From: a virus
DNA length: 40,015 nt
IMG/VR virus record: IMGVR_UViG_3300044617_000607
Span: 1-40,015 of that record
Reading direction: 5' to 3' (one strand)
Shown here: positions 12,010-20,082 of the stretch, one piece after another
Numbering within the stretch: position 1 is the first letter of the stretch
Layout: every line of letters starts with the position of its first letter
The notes under the pieces: generated by a model
Database searches by the model: none
What the model was told of the DNA's origin: nothing
The model's input: the letters and a program-made list of their open reading frames with translations, nothing else
Made by a program: the position numbers and the translations under genes

Positions 12010-12692
12010 AGACAGATTATATAATTTGCATACCAGTATACAGAGTAACAGAGCGTGTATATAAGTGCATGGAGTCTATAAAAGATAAAAATGTTTTACT
12101 TATAGATAACAGTGGAAATAGAGAGTGTGAAATATTTGAAAAGCAGTATGGTTTTCAGGTAGAATATCAATCAGAAAATATTGGTTTATCAAGAGCATGG
12201 AACATAGCACTAAAAAAGAATCATGAGTGGACCTTTGTTGTTTCATCTTCAATGCTATTTAATAAGCCTTTCTCTCACATTGTTGATATGCTTAATGACT
12301 TTAAAGGCTTGATGTTTAGAACACAGCACGGTTGGCATCTTTGTGCAATAAATAAAAAGTTAGTTTCAGATATTGGATATTTTGATGAAAACTTTTACCC
12401 ATATAATTTTGACGACTGCGACTGGGATCATAGAACTAGAATATTAAAAATAGCAGAATATGGTAATCATGAAGTAGATGCTATTTGCCAACAAGATGGC
12501 GGTGCAACAGTAGATGGACTAAAAACAAATATTAATGGTGTTCATGATTACTTTAGATCTAAATGGGGAGGTAATAGAACAAGACAGGGTTGGGGACACT
12601 ACAAGTATCCATTCAATGATCCAACAAAATCTTTAGACTATTGGCCAGTAAACGATATACCAACCCTAAAGAAAAGGTATGGTTTAAAGTAA
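11997..12692 (+). CDS. Family-2-like glycosyltransferase
   Basis: A 231-residue protein. ICIPVYRVTERVYKCMESI, VLLIDNSGN and SENIGLSRAWNIALK (together about residues 9-70) form the GT-A nucleotide-binding core. DIGYFDENFYPYNFDDCDW supplies the acceptor/base region. The DXD motif is not classical: the corresponding place reads VVSSSM. The start ATG 11997 behind GGAGG is preferred over 11970; it overlaps the methyltransferase by 13 bases. Confidence 0.8.
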   Translation: MDLLKTDYIICIPVYRVTERVYKCMESIKDKNVLLIDNSGNRECEIFEKQYGFQVEYQSENIGLSRAWNIALKKNHEWTFVVSSSMLFNKPFSHIVDMLNDFKGLMFRTQHGWHLCAINKKLVSDIGYFDENFYPYNFDDCDWDHRTRILKIAEYGNHEVDAICQQDGGATVDGLKTNINGVHDYFRSKWGGNRTRQGWGHYKYPFNDPTKSLDYWPVNDIPTLKKRYGLK

Positions 12693-13354
12693 TGGCCACA
12701 ATAGGAATCCTACCAGCATCTGGTAAAGCATCTAGAATTGGCGGTATCCCAAAGTTTTGTCTACCAGTTTCAGAAGAAGAGTCTATACTTCAGTGGCATG
12801 TTAATCAAATGCTAGAAGTATGTGATGAGGTTAGAGTTTCAACAAGGGCTGAGTGGGTTCCTATTATTCAAAACATGAATATGAATATAAAGTTAGTTGT
12901 TCGTGAACCTTCAACTATGTCTGATGCCGTTAAGTTTATGGTTGGAGATTATAACGATACCGTTTTAGTTGGAATGCCTGACACATATATACTTGGCTGC
13001 AAAACAAATATATATAAAGAAATGATTGATTCTACTGGAGACTTAGTTCTTGGAACCTGGAGTTGTGATCCAGATATTAAGGGTAGGGTTGGACAAGTAT
13101 TAATATCTGATGGCAGAGTTATATCATCTAGAGATAAAGTTTCTGACTGTGACTACCCAGATATGTGGGGAACAATGTTATTTCGTAAAAACCTTATTAG
13201 ATATATTGATCCATTGCTAGATCATCCAGGGAAACAAATACAAGACTGGATAGATATGAGTCTTAATATTAGATCAGTAAGTCCTGGCGGTAAATACATG
13301 GACATTGGGACACTTAATGGATTAAAGCAACTGTATAAAGAAATGGACTCATGA
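12692..13354 (+). CDS. Sugar nucleotidyltransferase
   Basis: A 220-residue protein. GILPASGKASRIGGIPKFCLPV (about residues 5-26) is a nucleotidyltransferase N-terminal loop with a relaxed form of the usual 'GxGTR' pattern, and VLVGMPDTYILG (about 90-101) gives the metal-binding Asp. The family makes NDP-sugars from sugar 1-phosphates. It would supply the activated sugar to the neighbouring glycosyltransferases. The ATG at 12692 is chosen from the TAATG overlap. Confidence 0.85.
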   Translation: MATIGILPASGKASRIGGIPKFCLPVSEEESILQWHVNQMLEVCDEVRVSTRAEWVPIIQNMNMNIKLVVREPSTMSDAVKFMVGDYNDTVLVGMPDTYILGCKTNIYKEMIDSTGDLVLGTWSCDPDIKGRVGQVLISDGRVISSRDKVSDCDYPDMWGTMLFRKNLIRYIDPLLDHPGKQIQDWIDMSLNIRSVSPGGKYMDIGTLNGLKQLYKEMDS

Positions 13355-14385
13355 GATTAGGAATTATTGCAAGATCAGATAACACTGGTCTTGGAAATCA
13401 AACAAGAGAATTAGTAAACATGCTTAATCCTGATAAGATTATGCTTATTAACTCAAGGTTTTTTAATCAAAACAAACAGCATCCTGAATGGTATGCTGGA
13501 TACAATTGTCAAACCACAATAAAGGGATTTCCTACTACAAATGAAATTGTAGAATTTTTAAAGGACATTGATGTGGTTATTAGTTGTGAACTATTTTATA
13601 ATCCAAAGTTTGTTGATCTTGCAAAAAAACGTGGAATAAAGACAATTCTGCAATATAACTATGAGTTTTTAGATTACTTAGCAAACCCTAACCAAACATT
13701 GCCAGATGTTCTTGTTGCCCCTAGCCTATGGAATTTTGAAGATGTTGTTGATAAGTTTGGAGATAAGACAAGTGTTGTCCATCTACCGCCACCAACTGAC
13801 ATTAATCTATTCTCTCAGGCAAGAGAAATAAATAAAAGTAAAACACACAAAAGACTATTACACATTGCTGGTAAGGCTGCAGTCAAAGATAGAAACGGTA
13901 CTAACACACTAATTGAAATGCTTAATTATTCTAGTGGTGATTACGAATTAGTAATAAAAACCCAGAGCCAGTTAGACATAAAATCTAATGACCCAAGATT
14001 AACCATTGATGCCTCAAGCCCAGATAGCCACCAGAGCCTCTATGAGGGGTTTGACGCTATGATTCTGCCTAGAAGGTATGCTGGGCTATGTCTTCCTATG
14101 AATGAGGCTCTAATCAGTGCCCTGCCTGTTTTCATGACTGACATATCTCCAAACAATAAGGTGCTGCCATCTTACTGGCTATTTGAATCTACAAAAATTG
14201 ATCAACTGCAAACTAGAACAATGCTTGATGTTTATAATGGAGATGCTAAAATGCTTGCTAAGTTAGTTAATGATTATTATGATCTAGATATACCCAACTT
14301 AAAAAATAAAGCATTTGATCTTGGTAACAGTAACTTTTCAATAGACTCACTAAAACAAAAGTATATTGATTTAATTAATTTATAA
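13351..14385 (+). CDS. Glycosyltransferase (GT-B, GT4-like)
   Basis: A 344-residue protein. The start RLGIIARSDNTGLGNQTRELVNML is the N-terminal Rossmann loop. VAPSLWNFEDVVDKFG, a KRLLHIAGKAAVKDRNGTNTLIEM stretch and SLYEGFDAMILPRRYAGLCLPMNEAL correspond to the C-terminal domain with its conserved Glu/Gly region. Last gene of the sugar operon (ATGA overlap upstream). Acceptor unknown. Confidence 0.85.
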   Translation: MRLGIIARSDNTGLGNQTRELVNMLNPDKIMLINSRFFNQNKQHPEWYAGYNCQTTIKGFPTTNEIVEFLKDIDVVISCELFYNPKFVDLAKKRGIKTILQYNYEFLDYLANPNQTLPDVLVAPSLWNFEDVVDKFGDKTSVVHLPPPTDINLFSQAREINKSKTHKRLLHIAGKAAVKDRNGTNTLIEMLNYSSGDYELVIKTQSQLDIKSNDPRLTIDASSPDSHQSLYEGFDAMILPRRYAGLCLPMNEALISALPVFMTDISPNNKVLPSYWLFESTKIDQLQTRTMLDVYNGDAKMLAKLVNDYYDLDIPNLKNKAFDLGNSNFSIDSLKQKYIDLINL

Positions 14386-14416
14386 AACAAAAAAGCCAGC
14401 CTATTTCTAGACTGGC
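14384..14416 (-). terminator. Rho-independent terminator between convergent operons
   Basis: GCCAG/CTGGC with a 12-base loop lies between the stops of the convergent genes. Read on the - strand it is followed by CTTTTTTGTTTT, an excellent U-tract, so it ends the - strand transcript. On the + strand the tail is poor. Confidence 0.8.
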
Positions 14417-14433
14417 AATTCTGTAAGTAAATG

Positions 14434-14709
14434 TTACTTCTTTGGAGCAGCCTTCTTAACAGCAGCCTTCTTCTTAACAGGTGCTTTAGCAGACTTAAGA
14501 GCCTTCTCTACTTCCTTAGCATCTGGCAATACGCCAAACGCCTTGTCATTAGGATTGATTGCTCTAATTGCTACTGGTGCAACTGCAGCAACAAGTGCTG
14601 TCCATAGATCCTTTGGATCTGTTACTCCTGCCATGTATAGTGCAAGACCTGATGCAAGGACTGATCGTCCATATGATGCAAGTACTGCCTTTAGTTGTTC
14701 TGTGTTCAT
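14434..14709 (-). CDS. Small membrane protein with Lys/Ala tail
   Basis: A 91-residue protein. Residues 12-30 and 35-52 (SVLASGLALYMAGVT; WTALVAAVAPVAIRAI) are hydrophobic, and the C-terminal 25 residues are Lys/Ala/Pro repeats (APVKKKAAVKKAAPKK). Two spans plus a positive tail is the usual class II holin shape. Endolysin is on the same strand 7 kb upstream. Holin is a reasonable guess but unproven. Behind AGGAAAAA. Confidence 0.65.
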   Translation of the reverse strand: MNTEQLKAVLASYGRSVLASGLALYMAGVTDPKDLWTALVAAVAPVAIRAINPNDKAFGVLPDAKEVEKALKSAKAPVKKKAAVKKAAPKK

Positions 14710-14717
14710 TTTTCCTC

Positions 14718-14876
14718 CTAGGATAGAACCTTAATTAGTATAGCATATCCAGCCCATAGACCAATAATTCCTGCGACTCCCGCAAAAACTGGTGGTGCTG
14801 GTACTGGCAATTTGAATGCAGCAAATACTAAGCCACATCCAAAACCTGTTAATACTGAAAGCAATATGTCTTTCAT
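14718..14876 (-). CDS. XapX-domain small membrane protein
   Basis: A 52-residue protein with two hydrophobic helices: ILLSVLTGFGCGLVFAAFKL then VPAPPVFAGVAGIIGLWAGY. The LPVPAPPVFAG hinge is the XapX (DUF1427) signature. The family's function is not known; members are also found in bacterial genomes. It overlaps the upstream gene by four bases (ATGA) and precedes the holin-like gene by eight. Confidence 0.8.
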   Translation of the reverse strand: MKDILLSVLTGFGCGLVFAAFKLPVPAPPVFAGVAGIIGLWAGYAILIKVLS

Positions 14877-15298
14877 TGTTCACCCTCTACTGGCAATAGT
14901 TTTTTTAACTCTTTATATTCTTGTGATATTTTTTTTATTGAATGGTAGTGTGGATATGCCGATCCAACCTCTCCATATTCATCAAAGTATGAAATCTCTG
15001 GCTCTATAGCATTGACAAACTTTAGCAATCCTTCTTGAACATCTTCAATATACTTGTATGCCCAGTCACGAGAATCAGAAAGAAACTTAATAAAGTTTTC
15101 TTTATGTACTGAGTCTTCAAAATTCTTTTCATCTATTATTGATTTGGTTGAATCTATGTATTCTTGTAATAATGTTTTTTCAATAAACAGTTTTGATAAA
15201 CTCTTTTTTAGTTTGATTACTTTAATAAAAAGAAAAGTATAGGAAATGGCAAAGCAACTAGCAAGTGTTGCTAAAGCAATAATAATAATATCTTTCAT
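14873..15298 (-). CDS. Membrane-anchored coiled-coil protein
   Basis: A 141-residue protein. Residues 3-25 are a transmembrane helix (IIIIALATLASCFAISYTFLFI), the rest a charged helical domain (KSLSKLFIEKTLLQEYIDSTK...; then FIKFLSDSRDWAYKYIEDVQEGL). One anchor plus a soluble coiled coil next to holin-like genes could be a spanin-like or tail-length-independent protein; no family name is certain. Behind AAAGGGG and a consensus promoter. Confidence 0.65.
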   Translation of the reverse strand: MKDIIIIALATLASCFAISYTFLFIKVIKLKKSLSKLFIEKTLLQEYIDSTKSIIDEKNFEDSVHKENFIKFLSDSRDWAYKYIEDVQEGLLKFVNAIEPEISYFDEYGEVGSAYPHYHSIKKISQEYKELKKLLPVEGEQ

Positions 15299-15319
15299 CT
15301 TACCCCTTTGTATTTCTTA

Positions 15320-15348
15320 ATTGTACCAACTGATTACAGGTTTGTCAA
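15320..15348 (-). promoter_or_regulatory. Consensus promoter for the membrane-protein operon
   Basis: TTGACA (15348-15343), 17 bases, TACAAT (15325-15320) with an extended TGG. It overlaps the end of the upstream glycosyltransferase gene and drives the three small membrane-protein genes down to the terminator at 14384-14416. Confidence 0.75.
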
Positions 15349-16248
15349 ACTGTAAAAATCTTTAAAGTTTACTCCAACAAACTCTTCATATTCTTGAATA
15401 GACCGAATATCTCCAGCACCAAAAACACCTACTTCTTCACCGCAAAGAACTCTTTTTTGTTTTTTATATGAAATCTCTTCTATCTCTTTCCAAGAGATTC
15501 CTCTAAGATTTCTATCTTTCCATATCTTATCGTACCCACCACGAGAATAAAAATGATAAACTATATTTTTTGAAGGAGAATATATATCCCAACCTCTAGT
15601 CCATGCTCTCATTGCAAAGCAAACCTCTTCACCAAAGAAACTAATCTCTGGATCATATGGAACTTCTTTTATAATTGATGCATCAGAAAAGATAAAGCCT
15701 CCAAGAATTGTTTGAGACAACTCTGGATTTTCTTTTAATTTACTTTCAAACTCAAATCTTTCTGCTGTCCATTGTTTTCTTTTATTAAGCAGGAGTTTTT
15801 GTCTTGTTGGGTATGGCTTAATCTTTGGATTATTTCTGATTAAATGCATACCACCGTTTCTTTCAGGATCAAAAGGTGCGGGGAAGTATGAAAGTATGAC
15901 ATTGTTGTGACCAGATATATTCTTGGCTCTGCTTAATTGATCTATTGCAATGAGATCCCATCCAGCCTGAAACCTTGTATGAGAATCAATCTGTAAGAAG
16001 AGTTCTTGACCAGAATATAGTTCCATGGCCTTTGATCTTGCAAAACCAGCACCCCTTGCTTCTTTTGGATGCATCTTAATAATAGACAAATTTTTTACAT
16101 ATGATAAATCAGGAAGTTCAGATTCAATACCCTGATACACAACACCAAAATGTAAGTTATCTGGATTGGTTGCGTTATCAATTGCGCTCTTTATTGTCCA
16201 TTTTAGTTCTGGATCACGATAAGATGCAACTGAAACAAAGATGTTCAC
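15334..16248 (-). CDS. GlcNAc-type glycosyltransferase (GT60-like)
   Basis: A 304-residue protein. The start IFVSVASYRDPELKWTIKSAIDNATNPDNLHFGVVYQ and LFLQIDSHTRFQAGWDL are the signature of the Skp1-type GlcNAc transferase family (PF11397, GT60). The DSH triplet is the DXD-like metal site. It starts at GTG in a GTGA overlap. It would add a sugar to a protein or surface acceptor. Separate from the + strand sugar operon but probably the same pathway or purpose. Confidence 0.85.
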   Translation of the reverse strand: MNIFVSVASYRDPELKWTIKSAIDNATNPDNLHFGVVYQGIESELPDLSYVKNLSIIKMHPKEARGAGFARSKAMELYSGQELFLQIDSHTRFQAGWDLIAIDQLSRAKNISGHNNVILSYFPAPFDPERNGGMHLIRNNPKIKPYPTRQKLLLNKRKQWTAERFEFESKLKENPELSQTILGGFIFSDASIIKEVPYDPEISFFGEEVCFAMRAWTRGWDIYSPSKNIVYHFYSRGGYDKIWKDRNLRGISWKEIEEISYKKQKRVLCGEEVGVFGAGDIRSIQEYEEFVGVNFKDFYSLTNL

Positions 16249-16475
16249 TTTATGGCCTCTCTTGTAACCAATACGATTGCGCCTTCCATCTCTAATGCCC
16301 TTTTTAGGTTTAATACATACTGAAGCGCTTGTATCTTATCATCATGAATCATTTTTGCAAACTTATATTCATTTAACTTAATAGTTAAAAAATGATCATT
16401 ATCAATTAACTCTATAGAAAACCCTTTAGGAGGAATAACAGAGTGAAAGGCTCTACGCATTTGATCTGTATACAT
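16245..16475 (-). CDS. Small hypothetical protein
   Basis: A 76-residue protein (YTDQMRRAFHSVIPPKGFSIELIDNDHFLTIKL...) with a beta then helical order. It is coupled to both neighbours (TAATG upstream, GTGA downstream). Not recognised. Its place between the paralogue and the glycosyltransferase is the only clue to its role. Confidence 0.6.
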   Translation of the reverse strand: MYTDQMRRAFHSVIPPKGFSIELIDNDHFLTIKLNEYKFAKMIHDDKIQALQYVLNLKRALEMEGAIVLVTREAIK

Positions 16476-17182
16476 TATTCGTACTTTTTTCTATTCCAAA
16501 AATTATTTTTATATGATCTTTTAATTGTTGATAAAAATTTTTCTGACTCTGTAATATAAAATTTTTTATCATAATTAAAATATTCTCTTTGCCAACCGTC
16601 TCTTTTAATAGGTATAACTTGTACCAATGGCGTTCCTTTTTTAATAATTCCAGTGAATCCCTTTTTAATAAAAAATGGAAAATTAACTGGAATTTTATAC
16701 AGATCTGTATCAACAATTCCAGATATGCACTCAAATGGCAAATCAAACCTATTCAGAGGTTTTGTAAATAATAGTGAATATCCATCTGGAGCATTTATTG
16801 TAAAGGGATTGCTCCATTTATATACAAACGGAAAATACCCATCTGGACATGGCAACCCCCTCCATTGCTCTTCCGTGTGTGCTGTAACAATTGTTCTCGT
16901 CGTTCTCCACTGTATATGTGGAGATCCATCATCAGTTAATAAAACTTCAATGTCTGCAGATAATGCAACTATATATCCAGAGGACATAGCATCTAAAAAT
17001 GGGGTGCATTTTTTATAAGTTGAAGTTATAAAACCTGGAGAGTTAGTCATAAGTTCAGAATCAAACCCTGGCAACTTTGATGGACTAGTTCTATACCATT
17101 CAGGTATAAAGTCTTCTGCTGGGTAAACATTAAAAAGATTATCAGAATTTTCTTCCATTGAAATTATTTTTATTTTTTTCAT
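16475..17182 (-). CDS. Paralogue family A member 3 (unknown function)
   Basis: A 235-residue homologue of the proteins at 8304 and 9132. It has IPEWYRTSPSKLPGF (26-40), KKCTPFLDAMSSGYIVALSADIEV (57-80), LNRFDLPF..ISGIVDTD (143-160) and KKGTPLVQVIPIKRDGW (181-197). Found in a glycosyltransferase operon on the opposite strand to copies 1 and 2. Its conserved core is closer to copy 2 in the 'LNRFDLPF' part. Confidence 0.65.
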   Translation of the reverse strand: MKKIKIISMEENSDNLFNVYPAEDFIPEWYRTSPSKLPGFDSELMTNSPGFITSTYKKCTPFLDAMSSGYIVALSADIEVLLTDDGSPHIQWRTTRTIVTAHTEEQWRGLPCPDGYFPFVYKWSNPFTINAPDGYSLLFTKPLNRFDLPFECISGIVDTDLYKIPVNFPFFIKKGFTGIIKKGTPLVQVIPIKRDGWQREYFNYDKKFYITESEKFLSTIKRSYKNNFWNRKKYE

Positions 17183-17189
17183 TTTTTCT

Positions 17190-17471
17190 CTATTCCATAG
17201 TTAATGACTGCCATGTGTTTGCCCAGTCTTGCTTTGTTTTATGCCTATTAAACTCTCTAGAAATATTACCAAGTTCAAGAAATACGCCACCCCAAACACC
17301 ATACTCTTTGCCAGAAACGCCTACGGCAAAGCATGTTTTTGAAACTGGACATCTTTGACACATTGCGTCTACAATATGTCTTGAATCTATATTGTCCTCA
17401 TATTTATCAAAAAATATATTAGTGTCTAGCCCAAGGCAGGCTGCATTATCTTTCCATATATGCTGCTTCAT
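17190..17471 (-). CDS. WhiB-family iron-sulfur regulator
   Basis: A 93-residue protein. WKDNAACLG, then MCQRCPVSKTCFAVG and the GVWGG turn (about residues 6-60) give the four cluster Cys and the G[VI]WGG motif that define WhiB proteins, which occur in actinobacteria and their phages. They bind a [4Fe-4S] cluster and the sigma factor, altering transcription. The start ATG 17471 is set by TAATG overlap; an upstream ATG at 17501 lies inside the previous gene. A host-takeover or superinfection-immunity regulator is inferred. Confidence 0.92.
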   Translation of the reverse strand: MKQHIWKDNAACLGLDTNIFFDKYEDNIDSRHIVDAMCQRCPVSKTCFAVGVSGKEYGVWGGVFLELGNISREFNRHKTKQDWANTWQSLTME

Positions 17472-17680
17472 TATTGACCGTATTTGTTTGGAATATCCCA
17501 ACCATTACGATTAAGGTTAAAGGTTTTTTGTATGTACCACACATTATTGACACGTACACCACTTGGAGATGTTCTTGCAAGGTCTGATCTTTTACGCTCT
17601 ACTACTTCCCAGCCTACCCAAGACAGTTCTTTATGTTTTGAAACAATCTTTTCCATCTGTGTTAATGAATTAATTATCAT
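17471..17680 (-). CDS. Hypothetical actinophage protein
   Basis: A 69-residue protein. The pattern LSWVGWEVV...SGVRVNNVWYIQKTFNLNRNGWDIPNKY is one I recall recurring in actinobacteriophages without a function. 'G(W/V)xIPxKY' at the end and the paired GW motifs suggest a small fold. It immediately precedes WhiB with TAATG, so the two are co-translated. Confidence 0.6.
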   Translation of the reverse strand: MIINSLTQMEKIVSKHKELSWVGWEVVERKRSDLARTSPSGVRVNNVWYIQKTFNLNRNGWDIPNKYGQ

Positions 17681-17694
17681 GATATTTCTTTCTA

Positions 17695-18045
17695 TTAGTA
17701 ACGGAATATTCCTACTTCTACATTTTTTGATTCTGCAAAAGTTGTTAGTTTTGATACTGACTCTTTTGGCTTACTAAGAAACGCAAAATAGTTTACTTGT
17801 TCCATGTTTTCATATAGCCAACTTTCTGGAACCTTATAAAACTTTATTTTACGACCCCTTGCTTTCATTCCTCGCTCTGATAGGTTTGAAAACTCTGAAA
17901 CAAAAGAGTTTACTCTTGTTGGACCTACAGAATAAATTATAAAATCTTTTTCTTCTTCTTTCATTCCAGACAAAGCAACGCTTATAGCACGAAGGAATAG
18001 GTTATAGTCATCAAACTCATTAGTTCCCTGCACTGCCACTATCAT
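17695..18045 (-). CDS. SLOG/DUF2493-like hypothetical protein
   Basis: A 116-residue protein whose start, IVAVQGTNEFDDYNLFLRAIS, and following IIYSVGPTRVNSFVSEFSNLSERGMKARGRKI resemble the nucleotide-binding SLOG superfamily (DUF2493/YspA-type: 'vavvGsRdf.Dy..l...l'). The glycine in the first loop is conserved, but the usual GA.GAD region is not evident, so this is a tentative match. Overlaps the next gene's end by 26 bases. Confidence 0.5.
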   Translation of the reverse strand: MIVAVQGTNEFDDYNLFLRAISVALSGMKEEEKDFIIYSVGPTRVNSFVSEFSNLSERGMKARGRKIKFYKVPESWLYENMEQVNYFAFLSKPKESVSKLTTFAESKNVEVGIFRY

Positions 18046-18436
18046 TTAGTTTCCCATTCTTTAAGTTATCCAGGATGAATAACATTTTGTCTATTTCTCT
18101 TTTTGACATATTAGATGTATCTAATGGCTGTCCAGTTTCTGGCTTTACCTTTCCATCAACTGCTTCACCCACATAAAAAATATTGTTTGATATCCAATAT
18201 GCTTTTTGATCTAATATTACAACCTTAGTTGTTTGCTTCTCTCTCCATATCTTGGATTGAGATGTAAAAACCTTTTCGTTGTCTATATCTTTAAAGAAAA
18301 AATCTTTTAGTATATTGTGCATATCGCTTTGCCTATATACAATCTTATTAAAAGATTTCTTTTCTTTTTTAGTTATTACTATAATTATAGAGCAAAAGAC
18401 AATCAATGTCAAGCCCATAACTAGGACATACTCCAT
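18020..18436 (-). CDS. Membrane-anchored hypothetical protein
   Basis: A 138-residue protein with an N-terminal membrane helix (VLVMGLTLIVFCSIIIVITKK) and a soluble domain (KIWREKQTTKVVILDQKAYWISNNIFYVG...). Not recognised. Starts behind AAGGGGTAATT. Overlaps the downstream SLOG-like gene by 26 bases. Confidence 0.6.
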   Translation of the reverse strand: MEYVLVMGLTLIVFCSIIIVITKKEKKSFNKIVYRQSDMHNILKDFFFKDIDNEKVFTSQSKIWREKQTTKVVILDQKAYWISNNIFYVGEAVDGKVKPETGQPLDTSNMSKREIDKMLFILDNLKNGKLNDSGSAGN

Positions 18437-18438
18437 AA

Positions 18439-18807
18439 TTACCCCTTAAAACTAAATGGGCTTCCTTGCCACGCCTTTTCTGTTTTATTCTTTTCACGCT
18501 CAACAATAGAACGACTCCATGCAAACCCTGCGTCTCCACCCCATGCATCCCACATTATGCGACCATTAGATGGAAATTCAGGACCATCAAAAAAACCTTT
18601 GCCTTTTTTATCTACTTCATGACGAGAAAAAAATGAATACATTCTCTTAACTGTATCAAGAGACATTGATGCACCATTTACGATATCAGTTGCTCTTCCC
18701 CAACCTACAGGAGTTCCTGCACCAGTTGCCTTGCCATCTTCTTTCCACTTTAAAGCACGACGTGCTGCAGCCTTCATGCCAGCATTAGGTGTATACGTAT
18801 CTGCCAT
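18439..18807 (-). CDS. Conserved phage protein, head-gene associated type
   Basis: A 122-residue protein. The layout TPNAGMKAAARRALKWKEDGK (residues 6-26), GWGRATDIVNGASMSLDTVKRMYSFFSRHEVDKKG, and GRIMWDAWGGDAGFAWSR is a recurrent phage module, often standing near or fused to head maturation proteins. The exact role is not established in my knowledge. Forms an operon of TAATG overlaps with the next two genes. Confidence 0.65.
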   Translation of the reverse strand: MADTYTPNAGMKAAARRALKWKEDGKATGAGTPVGWGRATDIVNGASMSLDTVKRMYSFFSRHEVDKKGKGFFDGPEFPSNGRIMWDAWGGDAGFAWSRSIVEREKNKTEKAWQGSPFSFKG

Positions 18808-18941
18808 TACTTGTCCTTCTTTGGATGCTTTACTTCGTATGGACCAATAATAGATTTAACTGTACCGTTTTTATTCATACGTACAATCTTTCCATCTTTG
18901 ATTTGTGTTGCATTAAATGATTGTGCTTTTTTCTTTGGCAT
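18807..18941 (-). CDS. Tiny basic protein
   Basis: A 44-residue Lys-rich protein (PKKKAQSFNATQIKDGKIVRMNKNGTVKSIIGPYEVKHP) with a beta-hairpin-like repeat of 'DGKIVRMN..GTVKSIIG'. It overlaps both neighbours by one base (TAATG), which supports it. Unknown function. The AGGTTTG element precedes its start. Confidence 0.6.
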   Translation of the reverse strand: MPKKKAQSFNATQIKDGKIVRMNKNGTVKSIIGPYEVKHPKKDK

Positions 18942-19714
18942 TACAAACCTCTAGGATCAAACGATCCATTCCAAATAGACTTATTAGACTTATACGTTCC
19001 ACCACGGCGCTTGTACTCTGCAACTATCCAAGCATTAGCAACGGCAGATGGATAAACATCAAACTTTGATCTTGCTTCTTGCTTAATTCTGTTGTATAGT
19101 TCCATATTTGATGGCTCTGAATCTCCAGGACGATCTAACATGTCTGCATAGTTTGGCTTCTTTGCCTTGCCAATTGATGAGTCATACATCGCCATAGCAA
19201 CTTCTGGAGTGTATTCTGGAATACCAGAACCACTTGAACCCATTTCAACAACTAGATCTACTGCTACAGAAAGTGAATCAATCTTTACAACTTCAGACAT
19301 TCTTTGGTACACAACTTCTTCAGTTTCTTCCCAAGTGCCATCTTCTTCTTCATATAATCTTACAATAATTGGCTTGTCATCTTCGGCATATTCTAATGCA
19401 TACTCTGATCCTTCAAGTCCAAGCATTCCTGGATTTGTCATTACATACTCAACACGTCCAACTTGAATCTCTTCTTCTCCAGAAAACATAACAAAGTCAC
19501 CCTCTGTTACCATAGACTTTTCTACATTAGAAACAAACTTCTTAGCAGTGCTTGCCCAAATAGCACGAGCCTGTGCCTGTGCTTTAGCCTTTGTTGGGTG
19601 ACATCCGTGCACAGTTCCATCTGCACTTACAGTTGGAAAACCACTACATCCATAACTTCCCTTACCCCCAGCACGATATCCTCCTGCTGGCTTTCCGCCT
19701 CCGCCTACTGGCAT
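18941..19714 (-). CDS. Phage protein with structural-protein motifs (GCHPTKAKA, Tudor-like)
   Basis: A 257-residue protein in three parts. Residues 1-55: Gly-rich start then SADGTVHGCHPTKAKAQAQARAIWAS, a motif I know from head-maturation/XkdF-like phage proteins. Residues about 68-135: EGDFVMFSGEEEIQVGRVEYV..., a small SH3/Tudor-like (HVA1/DUF2945-type) domain. C-terminus: YPSAVANAWIVAEYKRRGGTYK, another phage structural-neighbourhood motif. Probably a head-assembly or DNA-packaging accessory; not proven. Behind AGGAGGTTTGTT. Confidence 0.65.
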   Translation of the reverse strand: MPVGGGGKPAGGYRAGGKGSYGCSGFPTVSADGTVHGCHPTKAKAQAQARAIWASTAKKFVSNVEKSMVTEGDFVMFSGEEEIQVGRVEYVMTNPGMLGLEGSEYALEYAEDDKPIIVRLYEEEDGTWEETEEVVYQRMSEVVKIDSLSVAVDLVVEMGSSGSGIPEYTPEVAMAMYDSSIGKAKKPNYADMLDRPGDSEPSNMELYNRIKQEARSKFDVYPSAVANAWIVAEYKRRGGTYKSNKSIWNGSFDPRGL

Positions 19715-19739
19715 AACAAACCTCCTAGTTTATATACTG

Positions 19740-19748
19740 ATTATATCA
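19740..19748 (-). promoter_or_regulatory. Extended -10 promoter
   Basis: TGATATAAT on the - strand (19748-19740) lies 25 bases before ATG 19714, with a strong AGGAGG in the leader. It overlaps the end of the upstream gene, so the three genes 19714-18439 can be made separately. Confidence 0.6.
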
Positions 19749-19752
19749 GAGT

Positions 19753-20082
19753 TTACTTTATCAACAGTCTCTTTATTTCTTCAAATGCCCATATTTCTTG
19801 CTTAGATAGTTTGGCAACCTCTTTTTTATCCAGCCCTTTTTCAGAGATTGTAACCATAGGCTCTTCATCTAAAAAGTTAATATTTACGTAACCTTTTTCC
19901 CATAGATTTAGAATATCTTTATTTACCTGTGTTAGATGGTCCTCATACATGTCTGGCATAAACTCTTGCATTTTTGGAGTGATTGTATAAAGCAACTCAC
20001 CATTTTCACTATCAACTCCAGCAACCTCTAGGGCACCCTCAAGTATTAGATTTTTAATTAATTCATCTTCATTGTTGGTCAT
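19753..20082 (-). CDS. Small hypothetical protein, paralogue of 20329-20553
   Basis: A 109-residue acidic protein. Residues 10-48 (ILEGALEVAGVDSENGELLYTITPKMQEFMPDMYE) align with the protein at 20329, and the C-terminus EKGLDKKEVAKLSKQEIWAFEEIKR is a wing-and-helix ending. A winged helix fold is likely by eye, but the family is not recognised. Overlaps the thioredoxin gene by 14 bases. Confidence 0.6.
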   Translation of the reverse strand: MTNNEDELIKNLILEGALEVAGVDSENGELLYTITPKMQEFMPDMYEDHLTQVNKDILNLWEKGYVNINFLDEEPMVTISEKGLDKKEVAKLSKQEIWAFEEIKRLLIK

